Below are positions 6,193-8,971 of a stretch of 8,971 nucleotides of DNA, piece by piece. Numbering within the stretch: position 1 is the first letter of the stretch; every line of letters starts with the position of its first letter. Source of the stretch: an uncultured Pseudomonadota bacterium (GTDB taxonomy: Bacteria > Pseudomonadota > Gammaproteobacteria > Methylococcales > Methylomonadaceae); the NCBI GenBank assembly GCA_903904275.1, contig CAIVBX010000293.1, forward strand, positions 1 through 8,971, written 5' to 3'. Under the pieces are notes generated by a model. That model ran no database searches. It saw only the letters and a program-made list of their open reading frames with translations, and was not told where the DNA came from. The position numbers and the translations under genes are program-made.

Positions 6193-7146
6193 ATGAGTCA
6201 CACTTTATATACAGCGAATGTTCAACGCGTTCAACGCTGTGAATTAGCCTTACCAGGAACAAGTCCAGAATTTTTTGAAAAAGCCCTAAAAAGCGGCGTT
6301 GACGTTGTTTTTTTAGATTTAGAAGATGCAGTTGCCCCAGATGATAAATTGACCGCGCGTAAAAATGTCATCGAAGCAATTAACGATTTAGATTGGGCAG
6401 GTCACGGGATTACGGTTTCTGTGCGTATCAACGGTTTAGACACGCAATACATGGTGCGTGACGTAGTCGATTTGGTTGAGCAAGCGGGCAGAAAAATCGA
6501 TACGATTTTAATTCCAAAAGTCGGCGTTTATGGTGACGTTTATATGGTTGAATCGATGTTGAATCAGCTCGAAATGCAACAAGGTTTGAAAAACAAAATC
6601 GGCATTGAAGCGTTAATTGAAACGGCGTTAGGTATGGCGAACGTCGAAGACATCGCAAAACAAGGCGCAATCGGCGGACGTTTAGAAGCCTTGCATTTTG
6701 GTGTTGCCGATTATGCAGCAAGTAATCGCGCTCGCACGGTAAATATCGGCGGTTTAAATCCTGATTACCCTGGCGACCAATGGCATTTTGCATTAAGTCG
6801 TATGATTGTGGCTTGCCGCGCTTATGGTTTGCGTCCGATTGATGGTCCATTTGGTGATATTAAAGACCCAGACGGTTACATTTTAGGTGCGAAACGTGCG
6901 GCTGCATTGGGTTGTGAAGGAAAATGGGCAATTCATCCATCACAAATTGCGTTAGCTAACGACGTTTTTACTCCACCTGAAGCTGAAGTGAACAAAGCTA
7001 AACGCATTTTAGAAGCATTAAAAGAAGCAGCAGCACAAGGCAAAGGCGCAGCAGCATTAGATGGACGTTTAATTGATGCCGCGTCTGAAAGAATGGCAAA
7101 CAATGTGGTGCGTGCTGCCGAAGCGATTGCTGCAAAAACGAAATAA
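6193..7146 (+). CDS. mcl: Malyl-CoA lyase
   Basis: This 317-residue enzyme of the HpcH/HpaI aldolase (CitE-like) superfamily cleaves (S)-malyl-CoA to acetyl-CoA and glyoxylate, the step that closes the serine cycle. Seen: RCELALPGTSPEF at the start of the TIM barrel; FLDLEDAVAPDDK (40-52), the acidic signature of the family; VRIN with R78; ILIPKVG (106-111); IEALIETALG with E143 as the probable Mg ligand; LHFGVADYAAS with D173; and KWAIHPSQI (244-252), part of the CoA/acyl pocket. The C-terminal tail (about 290-317) is the lid-like extension found in malyl-CoA lyases. AAGGA nine bases upstream sets the start. It is the first gene of an operon with mtkA (23-base gap) and mtkB, which supports malyl-CoA lyase over a citrate-lyase subunit. 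Confidence 0.93.
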   Translation: MSHTLYTANVQRVQRCELALPGTSPEFFEKALKSGVDVVFLDLEDAVAPDDKLTARKNVIEAINDLDWAGHGITVSVRINGLDTQYMVRDVVDLVEQAGRKIDTILIPKVGVYGDVYMVESMLNQLEMQQGLKNKIGIEALIETALGMANVEDIAKQGAIGGRLEALHFGVADYAASNRARTVNIGGLNPDYPGDQWHFALSRMIVACRAYGLRPIDGPFGDIKDPDGYILGAKRAAALGCEGKWAIHPSQIALANDVFTPPEAEVNKAKRILEALKEAAAQGKGAAALDGRLIDAASERMANNVVRAAEAIAAKTK

Positions 7147-7169
7147 TATAAACATTAAAGAGGACAAAA

Positions 7170-8354
7170 ATGGATATTCATGAATATCAAGCCAAAGAAT
7201 TATTAAGTGGCTATGGCGTAAAAATCGCCGAAGGTGGCATTGCTCATACACCCGACGAAGCTGTGCAACGCGCACGCGAAATCGGCGGTAGCATCTGGGT
7301 TGTGAAAGCGCAAATTCATTCTGGCGCACGCGGTAAAGCGGGTGGCATTAAAGTTTGTAAAACCCACGAAGAAGTTCACACGGCGACGGAAGATTTATTG
7401 CACAAAGTTTTAGTCACGCATCAAACAGGCGCGGCAGGAAAATTGTGCGACAAAGTCTATGTTGAAGCAGGCACAGACATTAAAAAAGAATTGTATTTCT
7501 GCTTTTTAGTTGACCGTATTTCTGAACGCATTGTGATGGTTGGTTCATCAGAAGGCGGGATGGAAATCGAAGAATTAGCTGAAACCAATCCTGACGCGAT
7601 TAAAAAAATCTACATCGAACCTGCTGTGGGTTTATTAGATTATCAAGTGCGCGAAATGGCATTTGAAATGGGCTTAGAATCAGGTTTGATGAGCCACGCG
7701 GTTAAAACCATTAAAGGTTGCTACCGTGCGTTGCGTGATTTAGACGCAAACATGCTTGAAATCAATCCATTAGTCATCACAGGCAACAATGAATTGATTA
7801 CGCTTGATGCCAAAATGGGCTTTGACGAAAACGCTTTATTCCGTCGTGCAAAAATTGCCGATTTGCGTGATAAAACCCAAGAAGACCCACGCGAAGTTGA
7901 AGCGGGCGACCACGGTTTAAGCTACGTTGGTTTAGATGGCGACATCGGTTGCATGATTAACGGAGCGGGTTTGGCAATGGCAACAATGGACATGATTAAA
8001 CTGGCTGGCGGCGAACCTGCGAATTTCTTAGACGTAGGTGGTGGCGCGTCGGCAGAACGCACTGAACAAGCGTTCCGTTTAGTTTTAGCCGATGCGAATG
8101 TGAAAGCGATGTTGGTCAACATTTTCGCAGGGATTAACCGTTGCGATTGGATTGCTCAAGGCGTTGTGCAAGCGGTAAAAAATGTCGATTTGAAAATTCC
8201 GTTAATCGTGCGTTTAGCGGGTACAAACGTTGACGAAGGTCGTCGCATTATCGCTGAAAGCGGTTTGCCCATTATTACCGCTGAAACGTTAGCCGAAGCC
8301 GCCGAAAAAGCGGTTGCCGCACGCAATCAAGTTGTCGCAAATCAAGGAGCATAA
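7170..8354 (+). CDS. mtkA: Malate-CoA ligase (malate thiokinase) subunit beta
   Basis: This 394-residue beta subunit of ATP-dependent malate-CoA ligase makes malyl-CoA from malate, CoA and ATP, and is a paralogue of succinyl-CoA synthetase SucC. Seen: the N-terminal MDIHEYQAKELL block; the ATP-grasp domain (about 1-235) with VVKAQIHSGARGKAGGIK (44-61) for nucleotide binding; MLEINPL (195-201) and LDAKMGFD (212-219), holding the metal ligands N199 and D213; then the CoA-ligase domain (about 245-390) with INGAGLAMATMDMIK, NFLDVGGGAS (285-294) and NIFAGINRCDWIA (317-329). The sequence closely matches the Methylobacterium MtkA pattern as I remember it, and the mcl-mtkA-mtkB context favours malate over succinate. 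AAGAGG supports the start. The AAGGAG that initiates mtkB lies inside its last codons. Confidence 0.94.
   Translation: MDIHEYQAKELLSGYGVKIAEGGIAHTPDEAVQRAREIGGSIWVVKAQIHSGARGKAGGIKVCKTHEEVHTATEDLLHKVLVTHQTGAAGKLCDKVYVEAGTDIKKELYFCFLVDRISERIVMVGSSEGGMEIEELAETNPDAIKKIYIEPAVGLLDYQVREMAFEMGLESGLMSHAVKTIKGCYRALRDLDANMLEINPLVITGNNELITLDAKMGFDENALFRRAKIADLRDKTQEDPREVEAGDHGLSYVGLDGDIGCMINGAGLAMATMDMIKLAGGEPANFLDVGGGASAERTEQAFRLVLADANVKAMLVNIFAGINRCDWIAQGVVQAVKNVDLKIPLIVRLAGTNVDEGRRIIAESGLPIITAETLAEAAEKAVAARNQVVANQGA
8344..8349 (+). promoter_or_regulatory. mtkB ribosome binding site inside the mtkA 3' end
   Basis: AAGGAG spans the final Gln-Gly codons of mtkA and lies eight bases before the mtkB ATG at 8358. 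Only three bases separate the mtkA stop from that ATG. This arrangement favours translational coupling and equal amounts of the two subunits. Confidence 0.65.
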
Positions 8355-8357
8355 ACA

Positions 8358-8971
8358 ATGGCAATCTTTATTAACGAAACCACAAAAATTATCGTTCAAG
8401 GTTTTACGGGCAAAATCGGCACGTTCCACGCGCAAGACATGATTAACTACGGTTCAAACGTGGTGGGCGGCGTGACACCAGGTAAAGGCGGACAAAAACA
8501 TTTAGACCGTCCGATTTTCAATACCGTAAAAGAAGCCGTCGAACAAGCAGGCGCAGAAGCGAGCATTATTTTCGTACCACCTGCATTTGCGGCAGATTCC
8601 ATTATGGAAGCGGCAGACGCGGGAATTAAATACTGCGTCGCGATTACTGACGGCATTCCAACGCAAGACATGATGCAAGTGAAAAACTTTTTGCGTCGTT
8701 TCCCAATCGAAGAACGCATGGTTTTAACTGGCCCGAATTGCGCGGGAACAATCAGCCCTGAACGTTCGATGCTCGGTATTATGCCAGGTCATATTTATAT
8801 GCGTGGCAATGTTGGCGTGGTGGGTCGTTCAGGCACGTTGGGTTATGAAGCCGCCGACCAAATGAAACGTTTAAGGGATTGGTATTTCAACCTCTGTGGG
8901 GATTGGTGGCGACCCGATTAACGGCAGTTCGCACCGTGATATTTTTGAAAAATTCGAGCAAGACGACGAAA
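8358..8971 (+). CDS. mtkB: Malate-CoA ligase subunit alpha, broken by a +1 frameshift and cut by the window edge
   Basis: This is the alpha subunit of malate-CoA ligase, paralogous to SucD; it binds CoA and carries the phosphohistidine intermediate. Seen in the first frame (residues 1-172): IIVQGFTGKIGTFHA; YGSNVVGGVTPGKGG (31-45), the CoA-binding loop; FVPPAFAADSIMEAADAG; AITDGIPTQDMM; LTGPNCAGTISP (123-134); and GRSGTLGYEAADQM (156-169). After codon 172 (TTA, 8871-8873) the frame turns to unrelated residues and stops at 8919-8921. In the next frame, from GGG at 8875, the expected protein continues (GIGISTSVGIGGDPINGSS, then HRDIFEKFEQDD) to the window end. One extra base therefore splits the gene. 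The phosphohistidine (GHAGA-type motif) would lie beyond the window. If the base is real, the product is a 187-residue fragment without the catalytic histidine. Confidence 0.9.
8871..8877 (+). other. Frameshift site in mtkB (one extra base)
   Basis: The bases TTAAGGG sit where the family expects Leu-Gly (TTA GGG). One surplus A at 8873 or 8874 shifts the frame by +1. Upstream and downstream protein segments are both well conserved, so the event looks recent or is a sequencing or assembly error. The codon reached in the original frame is AGG. Confidence 0.85.

Noticed and set aside
6428..6850. Minus-strand open frame of 140 codons within mcl
   Set aside because: Its composition is unlike any protein family (Arg/His/Gln-rich), and it lies fully antisense to a strongly conserved gene.
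8871..8877. Programmed +1 frameshifting in mtkB as a confident call
   Set aside because: The peptidyl codon TTA would not re-pair well after a +1 slip, and no stimulatory structure or upstream Shine-Dalgarno is visible; error or mutation is simpler.

Overview
The window reads as a low-GC chromosomal stretch of a gammaproteobacterial methylotroph, most likely a methanotroph of the order Methylococcales. The main support is a set of serine-cycle genes (serine-glyoxylate aminotransferase, malyl-CoA lyase, both subunits of malate-CoA ligase) in a Gram-negative setting (LolA, an outer-membrane barrel protein, a Tsr-type chemoreceptor). The genus cannot be fixed from the sequence alone.

Layout. 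Positions 1-822 (minus) hold the N-terminal 274 residues of an exported outer-membrane barrel protein with its own sigma70-like promoter (903-931). Next come co-directional minus-strand genes, read from high to low coordinates: a poly-HAMP methyl-accepting chemotaxis protein (5849-3762), serine-glyoxylate aminotransferase sgaA (3669-2500), a tandem CDGSH iron-sulfur protein (2406-2167), a CYTH-family triphosphatase (2163-1678) and lolA (1670-1047). The last three are separated by 3 and 7 bases and look like one transcript. A 93-base gap with a 10-bp inverted repeat separates them from sgaA. A 343-base divergent intergenic region (5850-6192) follows. It carries a 17-bp palindrome, a good promoter and a terminator-like hairpin just before the plus-strand operon mcl-mtkA-mtkB (6193 to the window end).

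Function. The MtkAB enzyme activates malate to malyl-CoA with ATP. Mcl splits malyl-CoA into acetyl-CoA and glyoxylate. SgaA aminates glyoxylate to glycine using serine and releases hydroxypyruvate. The four proteins therefore cover the malate-to-glyoxylate-to-glycine part of the serine cycle, with sgaA on the opposite strand from the rest and a chemoreceptor gene between them.

The main anomalies are a one-base insertion that breaks mtkB at about 8873-8874 (the correct protein continues in the next frame to the window end), an attenuator-like hairpin between the mcl promoter and its start codon, and a chemoreceptor with five HAMP-like units alternating between two types. I see no mobile element, CRISPR array, tRNA, rRNA or defence system. 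The window looks like a mostly ordinary metabolic region with some unusual local features.
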